From NCBI GenBank assembly GCA_035606335.1, contig DATNFP010000212.1, positions 1 through 17,614 of the forward strand: a stretch of DNA of 17,614 nt. Direction: 5' to 3'. Of the stretch, positions 6,734-14,701 are shown piece by piece. Source of the DNA: DATNFP01 sp035606335. Lineage in GTDB: Bacteria > Bacteroidota > Bacteroidia > Chitinophagales > Chitinophagaceae. The notes below the pieces were generated by a model, which was not told the DNA's origin, did not search any database, and saw nothing but the letters and a program-made list of their open reading frames with translations. The translations under genes and the position numbers were made by a program. Position 1 is the first letter of the stretch. Every line of letters begins with the position of its first letter.

Positions 6734-7498
6734 TTAAAGCGGATTAATAAGAGGAATAAAAACTTTTACTGTTATTCCACTTTTAGGATTGGCCCCCTGA
6801 GACTTATCAATTATTTCTAATTTACCCGGCTTGCCACCAGTTACTTTTAACATATTGAGCCGCTCTTTTATCATATTCAACGCCTTTGACTCGTGCCCGA
6901 TAGAAATGGAATCATTTGGCTTTTTCCACCCAATGCCGTTGTCATCAACAATACATTCAAGCATATCGTCACGCAGAAAAAATGAAACATTTAAAAAGCC
7001 GCCTTCTTTTTTAGGTGCCAGGCCATGCTTAATAGCGTTTTCAATGATCGGCTGGATAAGCATAGGCTGGATATTATAGTTATTTATTTTTAATGGAGCA
7101 TCAATATTAAACTGATAATCAAAAGAACTTCCAAAACGAAACTTTTCTAACCCTACATACCTTTTTAAGAAAGAAATTTCATCATCTAATGACACGTATG
7201 ATTTCCTGGAATTATCAAGAGTTTGTCTCATTAACAATGAAAATTCAGACACATAATCGAAAGCTTTCTGTTTTTCATCGTTCATTATAAGATGCTGTAA
7301 AGTGCTTAATGAGTTGTAAATGAAATGCGGGCTCATCTGACTTGTATAGGCCTTGGTTTCTATCTCAAATAGTTTACTATCATGCAGATCTTTTTCTTTT
7401 TTCCTTTTATTGTGTAAAACAAATAGATACACAAGGAAGAAAATAATAATTGCAACGCTAATAATGTCTAATAATATCGGATGATCTGTACCTGTCAT
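6734..7498 (-). CDS. LytS/YehU-type sensor histidine kinase (His_kinase plus HATPase)
   Basis: A short membrane-anchored kinase of 254 residues. One N-terminal transmembrane helix (about 8-28) and a charged linker are followed by the phosphoacceptor region SQMSPHFIYNSLSTLQHLI (about 53-71, with the conserved His in PHFIYNSL), then the ATPase N-box QPIIENAIKHGL and the G1 box VDDNGIGW. The PHFxxNSL signature is that of the LytS/YehU family, which pairs with LytTR regulators. It has no 5TMR or GAF sensor domain and only a very short periplasmic part, so the stimulus probably acts in or near the membrane or through a partner. The likely partner is the LytTR regulator at 9042-9794. The two are split by a FemAB-like gene and face opposite strands, so they cannot share a promoter. 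Confidence 0.92.
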   Translation of the reverse strand: MTGTDHPILLDIISVAIIIFFLVYLFVLHNKRKKEKDLHDSKLFEIETKAYTSQMSPHFIYNSLSTLQHLIMNDEKQKAFDYVSEFSLLMRQTLDNSRKSYVSLDDEISFLKRYVGLEKFRFGSSFDYQFNIDAPLKINNYNIQPMLIQPIIENAIKHGLAPKKEGGFLNVSFFLRDDMLECIVDDNGIGWKKPNDSISIGHESKALNMIKERLNMLKVTGGKPGKLEIIDKSQGANPKSGITVKVFIPLINPL

Positions 7499-7683
7499 GT
7501 GTTAAAAATAGATGTTAATAATGAAAAGAGACGAAAATCAAATCGTAGAAAACTGATAAATATAATAGCAATTAAAAAGATAACCAACTGTGCTACAATA
7601 GATAATTGTAAATGGCGTATCGCATCATTTTTTTAAATATCGATTTCTTTTATAAATCATTACTTTTAATTAAACTTTTTTTA

Positions 7684-8712
7684 ATGTCATGGACGCTGAT
7701 CCAGAGTAGTGAAATTGATAATTGGAACGAAAAGCTAAAACAAACCCAGGCATCATTTTATCAATATCCTTATTACGCTTCCGCCTTGTATCACACAGCA
7801 TTTTCTAAATGCCGTTTTTTAAAATACATAGAAGGTGATAAGGAGGTTGCATTTTGTACAGTAATTGAGATCAATTTTTATCTATTTAAGGTAGGAATAA
7901 TTGATGGCGGACCTGTGCCATTGATGCAAACCGATATGAGTGAATTATTAGAGGGTATTAAAACTTTTGCGAAGAAGAGGAAATACCTGTATTTGCAAAT
8001 AATGCCTTTTAATAAAGATCTTGAAGCAATGATAAAAAAGGATGTCGCATTTAAAGAAGATGTTTTCTTCCCATTTCATAAAATAGAAGAAGCTGAATTT
8101 AATATTTACAAAATGCCTGAAGATCTATTGCTAAAAAGTTATAAACTTCAAGGCAGACGAAAAATAATACTGGCAGAAAGAGTGCCGTTTGAATATTATA
8201 AACTGGAAAATAAAATAACGCTAAAAGAGATCAGAGAACTATTTAAAAAAGTAATAAAGGATAAAGGGTATAATTATTTACCATTTTCAATATTTGTAGA
8301 CATATTCAGAAATGGAAGAAAGCATCAGCTTTGTGATATATACATTGCTTCACTGAATGGAGAAGTGGTGAATGCTATTTTTATAGTTAAAGATTCGCAG
8401 TCGTTTTATCACTTAAGTAGCGGACTAATAATAAAAGGTTTTAAGGACAGTGAATCGCCTCCGGCAAAGCTCCATCATTTTGTAATGATGGATTGTTTTA
8501 ATAAAGAAAACAAAAGCTACTATAATATAAGCTATGGGGGGAGTGACAACCTGGTGAGGTTTAAAGAATTATTCAATCCTACAAAAGTGCCGAGACCTTC
8601 TTATTACACCTTTATAATCAATAGCAAAGCATTCCATTTATTTAAAAAATTTACTCCCGGAGGTGCAGGTGCAATGCGCACAATCTTTGGCAAATTGAGA
8701 AAGCTATTTTAG
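7684..8712 (+). CDS. FemAB/GNAT-fold acyltransferase-like protein
   Basis: From the ATG at 7684 this is a 342-residue soluble protein. FemAB-like features are the N-terminal FYQYPYYASAL (25-35), where family members carry a Q-x-P-x-W-like motif, the central substrate-contact stretch KSYKLQGRRKI, and the C-terminal YYNISYGGSDNLVRFKELFN (279-298), matching the Y-D-F-x-G...FKxxFG region of this family. Relatives add amino acids from aminoacyl-tRNA to peptidoglycan precursors, or act as unspecified GNAT acyltransferases in exopolysaccharide loci. The substrate here is unknown. The frame is open to an ATG at 7612, but those 24 residues are AT-rich and hydrophobic and look like upstream DNA, while MSWTLIQSS fits a FemAB start. 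It is divergent from the kinase; no terminator was found after it. Confidence 0.7.
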   Translation: MSWTLIQSSEIDNWNEKLKQTQASFYQYPYYASALYHTAFSKCRFLKYIEGDKEVAFCTVIEINFYLFKVGIIDGGPVPLMQTDMSELLEGIKTFAKKRKYLYLQIMPFNKDLEAMIKKDVAFKEDVFFPFHKIEEAEFNIYKMPEDLLLKSYKLQGRRKIILAERVPFEYYKLENKITLKEIRELFKKVIKDKGYNYLPFSIFVDIFRNGRKHQLCDIYIASLNGEVVNAIFIVKDSQSFYHLSSGLIIKGFKDSESPPAKLHHFVMMDCFNKENKSYYNISYGGSDNLVRFKELFNPTKVPRPSYYTFIINSKAFHLFKKFTPGGAGAMRTIFGKLRKLF

Positions 8713-9041
8713 CGTGTTTTCACTGTAATCTATTGTTGCACAAAGGCGTTCTATTCGGCTGTTATTCAGTCATATGTTAGGTTTTGCTAATAAATTGTTA
8801 ATCAGATATTCTTTGTTTTATTGCTCAAAAAATAGAGATAATATAGTATCGTTTATTAGTGGGGAAGGTAGATAGCTTAGATACTAATAGTTTGTTAAGG
8901 CAGGGCAATTGTTTTTTTGAGTTTGTAAAGCATCTAATCTTTGTCCTATAAATAAATAAACGATAAAGACATTGTAAATAAATACCAACCCAAACAATAC
9001 TTTATCTCCATTTAAAAATCGTTAATCTAAAAACATTCTTT
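8713..9041. other. Gene-free stretch of 329 bp upstream of the LytTR regulator
   Basis: No ORF with coding character and no RNA gene was recognised on either strand. The stretch is AT-rich. AATCTTTG at 8936-8943 is one base off the -7 consensus, but the nearest TTTG is only 16 nt upstream, so it is a weak promoter candidate. A pair of LytTR-site-like 9-mers 21 nt apart occurs at 8773-8781 and 8794-8802. No hairpin resembling a terminator follows the FemAB-like gene. Confidence 0.6.
8773..8802 (+). promoter_or_regulatory. Possible LytTR-type direct repeat
   Basis: TATGTTAGG (8773-8781) and ATTGTTAAT (8794-8802) share a GTT core with a 21-nt period, one DNA-face spacing used by LytTR regulators. 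The first matches the commonly cited LytTR 9-mer at 8 of 9 places, the second at 7 of 9. In AT-rich DNA this is easily chance. If real, it could mediate autoregulation of the regulator gene 240 bp downstream. Confidence 0.15.
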
Positions 9042-9794
9042 ATGAAGACAATTGCTGTAGCTATTGTTGATGATGAAATCTCAAATGTCGAGATACTCGC
9101 GAACATCTTAGAGACCCAATGCGAAGGAGTAGAGGTAATATGGACAGCTACTAATCTTCAAGATGCCCAAAGAAATATCCAGGAAAAAAAGATAGACATA
9201 CTTTTCATGGATATCGAAATGCCTCCACATTGTTCTTTTGAATTGTTAGAAACCATTTCAAAACCGGATTTTGAAGTTGTGTTTGTTACTGCCTACCAGG
9301 ATTATGCTTTGCGTGCACTTAAAATGGCAGCTATGGATTATATAATAAAGCCAATAAAAGCTACCGATATCAATAGAGTAATAAACAAACTAAGGGAAAA
9401 AAATAATTTTGGTGAATTGACAGGCTTGATAAAAAATTACCTGAACGGCCCGGAAAGATTTTCTAAAATAGTAGTGCATGTAAACGATGGATATGATATT
9501 GTTGACATTAGCAATATAATACACATTGAAGCATTGGATAGCTATTCTAAAATTAAATTAGTAGGTAATGTATCTTATGTTACATCCCGTTCATTAAAAG
9601 ATTTTGAAGAGTTATTGTCGGACAAAGGCTTTTATAGGATACACAAATCCTACCTGATCAACCTGCGCCACATGATGAAAATAATAAAAGGTGCCGCGGC
9701 ATCAGTAATTATGGCCAACGGAACTTGCATACCAGTGTCAGCACGTAAAAGAGATACTTTTTTCACAGAGCTAAAAGGAATAATCAGCTTTTAA
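9042..9794 (+). CDS. LytTR-family two-component response regulator
   Basis: A 250-residue cytoplasmic regulator. The receiver domain (about 1-120) has the acidic pocket Asp10/Asp11, the phosphoacceptor Asp57 in LFMDIEMP, Thr83 in FVTAYQDYA and Lys103 in YIIKPI. After a short linker, a LytTR DNA-binding domain (about 145-250) shows FSKIVVHVNDGYDIVDISNI, HIEALDSYSKI, TSRSLKDFEELL and FYRIHKSYLINLRHM, all typical. The phosphorylation site is intact. It is presumably phosphorylated by the LytS-like kinase at 6734-7498, the only kinase in the window. Its targets are unknown; the neighbouring exopolysaccharide operon, whose promoter lies outside the window, is one possibility. A palindromic terminator follows 30 nt downstream. 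Confidence 0.94.
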   Translation: MKTIAVAIVDDEISNVEILANILETQCEGVEVIWTATNLQDAQRNIQEKKIDILFMDIEMPPHCSFELLETISKPDFEVVFVTAYQDYALRALKMAAMDYIIKPIKATDINRVINKLREKNNFGELTGLIKNYLNGPERFSKIVVHVNDGYDIVDISNIIHIEALDSYSKIKLVGNVSYVTSRSLKDFEELLSDKGFYRIHKSYLINLRHMMKIIKGAAASVIMANGTCIPVSARKRDTFFTELKGIISF

Positions 9795-9824
9795 ATGCAT
9801 TAGTTTTTTTACATTAAATAGAGG

Positions 9825-9846
9825 AAGCCGGCCAATTGGCCGGCTT
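9825..9846 (+). terminator. Terminator after the LytTR regulator gene
   Basis: A perfect hairpin, AAGCCGGCC-AATT-GGCCGGCTT, with 9-bp arms and a 4-nt loop, lies 30 nt after the regulator stop. The following tract (TACTTTTAT) is only moderately T-rich. The location between convergent genes supports a terminator on the plus strand, with some bidirectional effect possible. Confidence 0.75.
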
Positions 9847-9880
9847 TACTTTTATAATATAGTTGGGTTACAATATAAAC

Positions 9881-9912
9881 AAAAAAACCCGGTGCACTAG
9901 GCAGCCGGGCTT
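9881..9912 (-). terminator. Terminator of the exopolysaccharide operon
   Basis: On the minus strand AAGCCCGG (9912-9905) pairs with CCGGGTTT (9892-9885), 8 bp including one G-U pair, with a 12-nt loop, running into seven consecutive T residues (9887-9881). It lies 25 nt after the stop of the last acyltransferase gene, so it is the probable 3' end of the right-hand operon. Confidence 0.85.
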
Positions 9913-9937
9913 GGTCACGGGTTTATATTTATACTAC

Positions 9938-11056
9938 CTATACTTTTACAACAGGTACCGGAGATACCGTTGTAATATCTTTGGTTTGCACTGATTGCTT
10001 TTTTTCTTTCTGTAGTGAGAATAAGAACCATCCGGGTTTATTATAGATAAACATGTTGTAAATAACAACCGGAATAGTAACACCAAAGGCAATACACAAT
10101 ACCAATAAGACTTCAACATTGTGCACACCGAAATATTTCATTAATACTATCCTGATCAGGCCTACAATTATGACATGGATCACGTATATATAAAGAGAAT
10201 GATATCCTATTACACGCAAGAATGAAAGTATGTTTAAGCTTTGCAAACGGAAGGATAAAACCAGCATGCTAAAACAACCGATAAATGCGATCAATAAGAA
10301 CATTGCCATTCCTACATTATGATGCAGATAATATACCTGCGTGAAAGCAAATACAGGCGCAACTAATAATAAGGTGAATTTATTTTTCAGGAAACGCTGA
10401 AAAGATTCTTTGAAGAAATATTCAGAACAAGCATCACCTACTGCAAAGAAGAGATAGAATTGCATCCAATCGGACAGCATGCTTATACCTTGCACATAAG
10501 GGGATAGAAAATAAAGGCCAAATCCTAATGCCACCTGTATAATAGCCGGGGGCTTAAGCTTTGTTTTTACCAGCGCGTAAATTATAGTTGTGTTGAATAG
10601 TGCCGGTAAATACCAAAACTGATCGAGATTGCGCGGCTGATATAATATATAGGTGTAATCAATAAGGCCTCTATTGGAGTTAGTATAATGAGATAAAAAT
10701 ATCTGTAGCGTTATCTGAATAAACACCCAAACGAGATAAGGATAAAACAGATTTTCGAACTTTATAAAAACGAACTGCTTCAGTGAGCGACGGCTTAAGC
10801 TGCCGCTTAAAAAGATCCCAGAGAGAATAAAAAAGAGCGGCATCCTGAAGCTGTAAAATATCATATTAGCATTCACCAGGTAGGCTGGTATAAACAATCC
10901 GGCACGGGTAATACCTATTAACACATGCCTGTACACAACCAGCAAAATGGCTATTCCTTTAAGGTAATCCACCCATTGCAGCCTGCTTTTTTGAAGCACT
11001 GACGTATTAAATGCTTGCGCAATCCAGTCTTTTATATCAATTTTAGAGGCTTTCAT
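9938..11056 (-). CDS. Acyltransferase-3 family integral membrane protein, last gene of the exopolysaccharide operon
   Basis: A 372-residue inner-membrane protein with about ten predicted spans and a short charged C-terminus. It belongs to the acyltransferase-3 superfamily: the first helix holds WVDYLKGIAILLVVYRHVL (28-46) with the catalytic His44, followed by FRMPLFFILSGIFL and the conserved aromatic FWYLPALF. This arrangement resembles the WecH/succinoglycan-modifying branch, whose members move acetyl or succinyl groups onto sugars across the membrane. The acceptor is probably the polysaccharide made by this operon, which is an inference from the neighbours. It overlaps the upstream acyltransferase gene by 14 nt, suggesting coupled translation, and a strong terminator follows. 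Confidence 0.87.
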   Translation of the reverse strand: MKASKIDIKDWIAQAFNTSVLQKSRLQWVDYLKGIAILLVVYRHVLIGITRAGLFIPAYLVNANMIFYSFRMPLFFILSGIFLSGSLSRRSLKQFVFIKFENLFYPYLVWVFIQITLQIFLSHYTNSNRGLIDYTYILYQPRNLDQFWYLPALFNTTIIYALVKTKLKPPAIIQVALGFGLYFLSPYVQGISMLSDWMQFYLFFAVGDACSEYFFKESFQRFLKNKFTLLLVAPVFAFTQVYYLHHNVGMAMFLLIAFIGCFSMLVLSFRLQSLNILSFLRVIGYHSLYIYVIHVIIVGLIRIVLMKYFGVHNVEVLLVLCIAFGVTIPVVIYNMFIYNKPGWFLFSLQKEKKQSVQTKDITTVSPVPVVKV

Positions 11057-12266
11057 CTTGTGCTTCTTTTAAAAATGGAATAAGATTGGAGCTTACTTGT
11101 ATTTGGGGTATGCCTTTGGTCTTATCTTCTCTTCCATTAAAGAGTTTATCTTTTAGTTTCAGGAATTTGGATTCGTATATTTTATAGCTTAGCTGTGCGA
11201 GCAGATAAACTGCTACTGTATATGGAATAAAGAGCAGTATTTGTCCTGCAAGGCTATGAACCGGGAAGAACTTTGCGAAAACATATACCAGTATTGCCCA
11301 ATGGAAAATATACATACCATAAGAGACCCTCCCTATCCGAACCATCCATTTGTTTTCCAGTATTTTTCTTAACAGGCTAAATCGCTGACTACTATGAATG
11401 CTTACAAGCATCAATAAGAAAGAAGCAAACAGCGCATTCAGACAGCTATAATGCCATATATATTCATAATTGCTGACGAGAGCATGATTAAAGCCCAGGT
11501 CCAGGAAGTAGTTCGTGCCAGGATGGAGGGTATGAGCGAAATCCCATAAACCAGCTAGTGCAACGACAATGAAGACCGTAATAAAAAGTATATGCGGCTT
11601 TTTAAACCGTGTATTTAACGAGAGGACAGGAATAATGCCACCCATAAAAAATGCGTCCAAGTGGCTTAATGTATTCTGGTATATTGCGTCTCCAGCTATA
11701 TCACCGGGAAATCCCTTGCTTCTATAGTACTCACCCAATAAAAAGCGAATTAAAGGAGCCATAATGATAACCAATACCATAAATGATTTAAGCAGGCGTG
11801 GTGGGCATAAAAAGACTATAAAAGGAAAGAATAAGTAAAATTGCTCTTCTATAGATAACGACCACAAATGCGTGAATAATGGATTGCCATGCCATGCAGG
11901 CAAAGTACGCGCATAATTGAAGGTATAAGTGACCAGGTATGGGAAATAAGTATGATAATAGGATGGGAAATGGAAGCAGAGATAGGTGATACCCCAAAAG
12001 GCCAGGTAACCAAAATATAATGGGAAAATGCGTAAAGATCTTCTAACCCAGAACTTTTTGAATTTATAAGAAAGAGTTTCTGTTTTGAATTTTTCCTTCC
12101 ACAATATACCAGTGATCAAAAAGCCGGACAATACGAAAAACAGCTGCACACCTATCCATCCAAAATGAGTAATGCCAGTATGAAAGGTCATAACCAATAG
12201 TATGGCTATCGCTCTCACACCGTCAAGGCTCTTTATATATCCGTTGTCATTCATTGTTATGCTCAA
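11043..12266 (-). CDS. OafA/YrhL-type acyltransferase-3 family membrane protein
   Basis: A 407-residue membrane O-acyltransferase. Clear landmarks are the first helix SLDGVRAIAILLVMTFHTG (13-31) with Arg18 and catalytic His29, LFFVLSGFLITGILWKE (42-58), the basic FWVRRSLRIFPLYF (72-85) and HLWSLSIEEQFYLFFPFI (133-150), all hallmarks of the OafA branch that O-acetylates polysaccharides. There is no fused SGNH domain, so acyl transfer may end in the membrane protein or involve another partner. The gene starts one nucleotide past the stop of the GT-C gene and overlaps the second acyltransferase by 14 nt. The two acyltransferases differ in sequence, so this is not a recent duplication; they probably modify different positions or use different acyl groups. 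Confidence 0.92.
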   Translation of the reverse strand: MSITMNDNGYIKSLDGVRAIAILLVMTFHTGITHFGWIGVQLFFVLSGFLITGILWKEKFKTETLSYKFKKFWVRRSLRIFPLYFGYLAFWGITYLCFHFPSYYHTYFPYLVTYTFNYARTLPAWHGNPLFTHLWSLSIEEQFYLFFPFIVFLCPPRLLKSFMVLVIIMAPLIRFLLGEYYRSKGFPGDIAGDAIYQNTLSHLDAFFMGGIIPVLSLNTRFKKPHILFITVFIVVALAGLWDFAHTLHPGTNYFLDLGFNHALVSNYEYIWHYSCLNALFASFLLMLVSIHSSQRFSLLRKILENKWMVRIGRVSYGMYIFHWAILVYVFAKFFPVHSLAGQILLFIPYTVAVYLLAQLSYKIYESKFLKLKDKLFNGREDKTKGIPQIQVSSNLIPFLKEAQDESL

Positions 12267-12267
12267 A

Positions 12268-13887
12268 TTAGTAGTACATCACCTGTACGTCTTTTGGAAG
12301 TACATGTTGATAGTCTTGCAAATTCTTTTTTAATGATGGTACTGAGTTTTTATCAATTGCGTAGAATGAAACAATATCATCCCCGCAGATCACATTATCA
12401 TTTATCTCCCATGTGGCTACTTTTTCCCAACGGTGAAGTAATGAATCATTGAACCAGCTATCATATACCATTGCGATCTTTACATCTTTCTTTTTACTGA
12501 GGCTATCTAAAAAAGCAGGAGTCCAGTATTTGTTTTTCTTGCTTTTTGCTACATCAATATTTCCCAGTCCCCATAGATCAAGATTATTGGCTTTTGTAAA
12601 ATAAGTGATGGCGCCTATGTCGTTAGCGGCAACACTACTGCTATCGTAGTATTCTTTCAGAAATGTTGCCATCTGGTATTGTTGCTCGTAAATATTCACG
12701 CACGCCTGGCTTGCCTTAGAAAATGCAGCTGTGCTTCTTAATACCAGAGGAAATGATAAAACAAATAAAGCAAGCAAGAGTGCCGGCCTGGCTTTTCTCA
12801 TATTTTCACTAAGCACCTCTTTACCATATTTGATTATAAGAATAGATATAACCATCGTAGAGCACAGAATTAAGTATGCTTCGTAACGATAAAACCATCC
12901 TGTAGAGGCAAATGATAAATGTAACAGTGTACCAACTGTTAAAATAATAAGCATGTACTTGTAAGAAGCTTTCCGTTGTATCTGCTTAATAAATACCAGG
13001 TATGTAAGTGGTAGAATTATCAGCAATCGTTGTGTAGCGAGAGCAGTTATTCCTGTTTTTGATACAGTGAGTCTTTCAATAAAAATGTTACTGATAAAGC
13101 GGGTAATGCCATTTAACGAAAATGTGAGCCCGTCAGATTTAAGTAATACTGAATTGGGTAAAAAATAACTTCCTTTACTTACAGAGTATATGCCGAAAAT
13201 GATAATTGGTAATAGTGAGATAAGACCCAATTTAAAGGCACTGGCAATTCTTTTATTGAACAATAAAATAATACACGCTATTGCTACAAGAAACATTCCT
13301 TCGTAGCGTACTGTACATACTAATGTGCCATATATAACTATCTGCCAGGGAAGGACCGATTTTTTATCGCTATTACCAGATCGTTCTATCCATTTGGAAA
13401 AACTATAAATAAAGAGTAATGAGAAAAGACATTGCAAAGTATGTTCCATCCCACTAATAATAAGAATAGGGAGGGGGGTGAAAAATATAACACTTAGCAG
13501 CATAAGAAATTGTCCGCCCGCACCAATATTTTCTTTTTGCAATATGCGCTGGATAACAATCAATAAAACGATGCCCACAATCAAATTAATTATCAAAGGA
13601 ATGGTAACCTGTAATGAGAATATTTTGAAAGATAAGGCCAGTAACAATGTATATAAGATGGATGATGATGCAGATCCAAAGTCATGACTATTGATCCCCC
13701 AATTATTATGGAATGCGAGATTTTTTGCAACAGCCATGTGTATGTATGTATCGTCGAGAGGATAGGTAAATACGCCATTTGTATGGTGCAAAGCACTATC
13801 GTTAATAAGGAAAACAGACAATAAGAGTATCACGACTGCTGCCAGCAGAGGAATACTTTTATTAAATGTGAACTTTGATTGCCCCAT
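12268..13887 (-). CDS. Multi-span membrane protein, probable GT-C-fold glycosyltransferase
   Basis: A 539-residue protein with an N-terminal span (about 11-28), a periplasmic loop with the acidic motif YPLDDTYIHMAVAKNLAFH (42-60, DD at 45-46), then the GSASSSILYTLLLA segment (71-84) and about nine further spans. From about residue 395 a soluble C-terminal part contains VAANDIGAITYFTKANNLDLWG. The DD motif in the first external loop and this layout are typical of GT-C enzymes (the ArnT/PMT-like group), which take sugars from polyprenyl-phosphate carriers on the outer face of the inner membrane. The donor and acceptor are unknown. In this operon it might add a side branch or modify the polymer. 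It ends 1 nt before the acyltransferase start and begins 4 nt after the TolC-like gene. Confidence 0.75.
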   Translation of the reverse strand: MGQSKFTFNKSIPLLAAVVILLLSVFLINDSALHHTNGVFTYPLDDTYIHMAVAKNLAFHNNWGINSHDFGSASSSILYTLLLALSFKIFSLQVTIPLIINLIVGIVLLIVIQRILQKENIGAGGQFLMLLSVIFFTPLPILIISGMEHTLQCLFSLLFIYSFSKWIERSGNSDKKSVLPWQIVIYGTLVCTVRYEGMFLVAIACIILLFNKRIASAFKLGLISLLPIIIFGIYSVSKGSYFLPNSVLLKSDGLTFSLNGITRFISNIFIERLTVSKTGITALATQRLLIILPLTYLVFIKQIQRKASYKYMLIILTVGTLLHLSFASTGWFYRYEAYLILCSTMVISILIIKYGKEVLSENMRKARPALLLALFVLSFPLVLRSTAAFSKASQACVNIYEQQYQMATFLKEYYDSSSVAANDIGAITYFTKANNLDLWGLGNIDVAKSKKNKYWTPAFLDSLSKKKDVKIAMVYDSWFNDSLLHRWEKVATWEINDNVICGDDIVSFYAIDKNSVPSLKKNLQDYQHVLPKDVQVMYY

Positions 13888-13891
13888 TACT

Positions 13892-14701
13892 CTATTTGTT
13901 TAATACGTTGTCAAGATCAACTCCGATCACCTTTTCTATTTCCAGCTTCATCATATCTCTTTCTAATTGAAGATTTAGCTTCTTTGCAACTTCAATATTG
14001 TAATTCTTGGAAGCAGCATTGTATAGTTCTAAAGAAGATGAACCATTTTTAAATTGATTTTCAATTTGCATGAATTCAATGTGGCTGTCTTCAACTGTTT
14101 GGTTCTGGATATTAAGTAATGCTACATAGGTTTGGTACTGCTTGTACTTTGATAATACATCAGCTCTTATTGCCCTTGATGCTTCTTCCTGTCTGTCTGC
14201 GCTGATTGCTATATTTTGTTTTGCAATCTTGATGGCATGATTCTGGGAAAAAACTAACCCCAGAGGAATAGTAACTCCAAAGAAATATTTAGGATATACA
14301 TAAGCAGACTGCTCTGTTGTTTTGGCAAAAGTCTGGTCATTATAATTGGCAGATATTGTAAGCAGGTCCAGCCATGAATCCCTTGCTTTGCTCAGCTCCT
14401 GCCTCGAAATTTTGGCCTGATGATCAGTTTCGTCATATACAGGGCCTTTTAATGCCAATTGTACTAACTCTTCTTCAATTGCAGCTTCTTTCTTGTTTGT
14501 TGTAAAAGAGGAATCAACACCAGGCTTTTCTACAACCGGCGTTGGTCTTTGCATTGTGGAATTAGTTTTGTTATTATAGTTCTGTTGCCCATTGGCTTCG
14601 GCCAAAGAAAAGATCGCAAACATTGCAAGGATGCCTGCAACAAAGAGCCTGAGCTTATGCCCGTTCTTTTGCGTGATACTTTGTGTGTGTTTTTTTATCA
14701 T
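13892..14701 (-). CDS. Half-length TolC-like (outer membrane efflux family) protein
   Basis: The 269-residue precursor has a signal peptide: basic n-region (residues 1-18), hydrophobic core LFVAGILAMFAIFSLA, with likely cleavage near ANG-QQ (38-39). A low-complexity stretch to about 70 is followed by helices of one OEP repeat: EEELVQLALKG...ISRQELSKARDSWLDLLTISANYND, a beta-like YFFGVTIPLGLVF (about 144-156), and a long helical region to residue 260 with the FKNGSSSLELYNAASKNYN turn. Ordinary TolC proteins have two such repeats and 400-500 residues, so this is about half. It may assemble as more subunits per channel, or be a periplasmic structural partner of the co-polymerase rather than a pore. 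It overlaps the polymerase gene by 4 nt. No frameshifted second half is visible nearby, so it seems to be a natural short form. Confidence 0.72.
   Translation of the reverse strand: MIKKHTQSITQKNGHKLRLFVAGILAMFAIFSLAEANGQQNYNNKTNSTMQRPTPVVEKPGVDSSFTTNKKEAAIEEELVQLALKGPVYDETDHQAKISRQELSKARDSWLDLLTISANYNDQTFAKTTEQSAYVYPKYFFGVTIPLGLVFSQNHAIKIAKQNIAISADRQEEASRAIRADVLSKYKQYQTYVALLNIQNQTVEDSHIEFMQIENQFKNGSSSLELYNAASKNYNIEVAKKLNLQLERDMMKLEIEKVIGVDLDNVLNK

Noticed and set aside
6734..7498. The LysE exporter and the kinase as a functional pair
   Set aside because: They are convergent, with only 4 nt between stops and no shared promoter; adjacency alone is not evidence of a shared role.
7612..7683. 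Extension of the FemAB-like protein from an ATG at 7612
   Set aside because: The added residues are encoded by AT-rich, promoter-like DNA and do not resemble the family N-terminus. The ATG at 7684 was chosen, though the earlier start cannot be excluded.
9825..9912. The two GC-rich hairpins read as insertion-sequence ends or an attachment site
   Set aside because: Their sequences differ from each other, there is no transposase or integrase nearby, and each sits just past a gene end in the orientation expected of a terminator.
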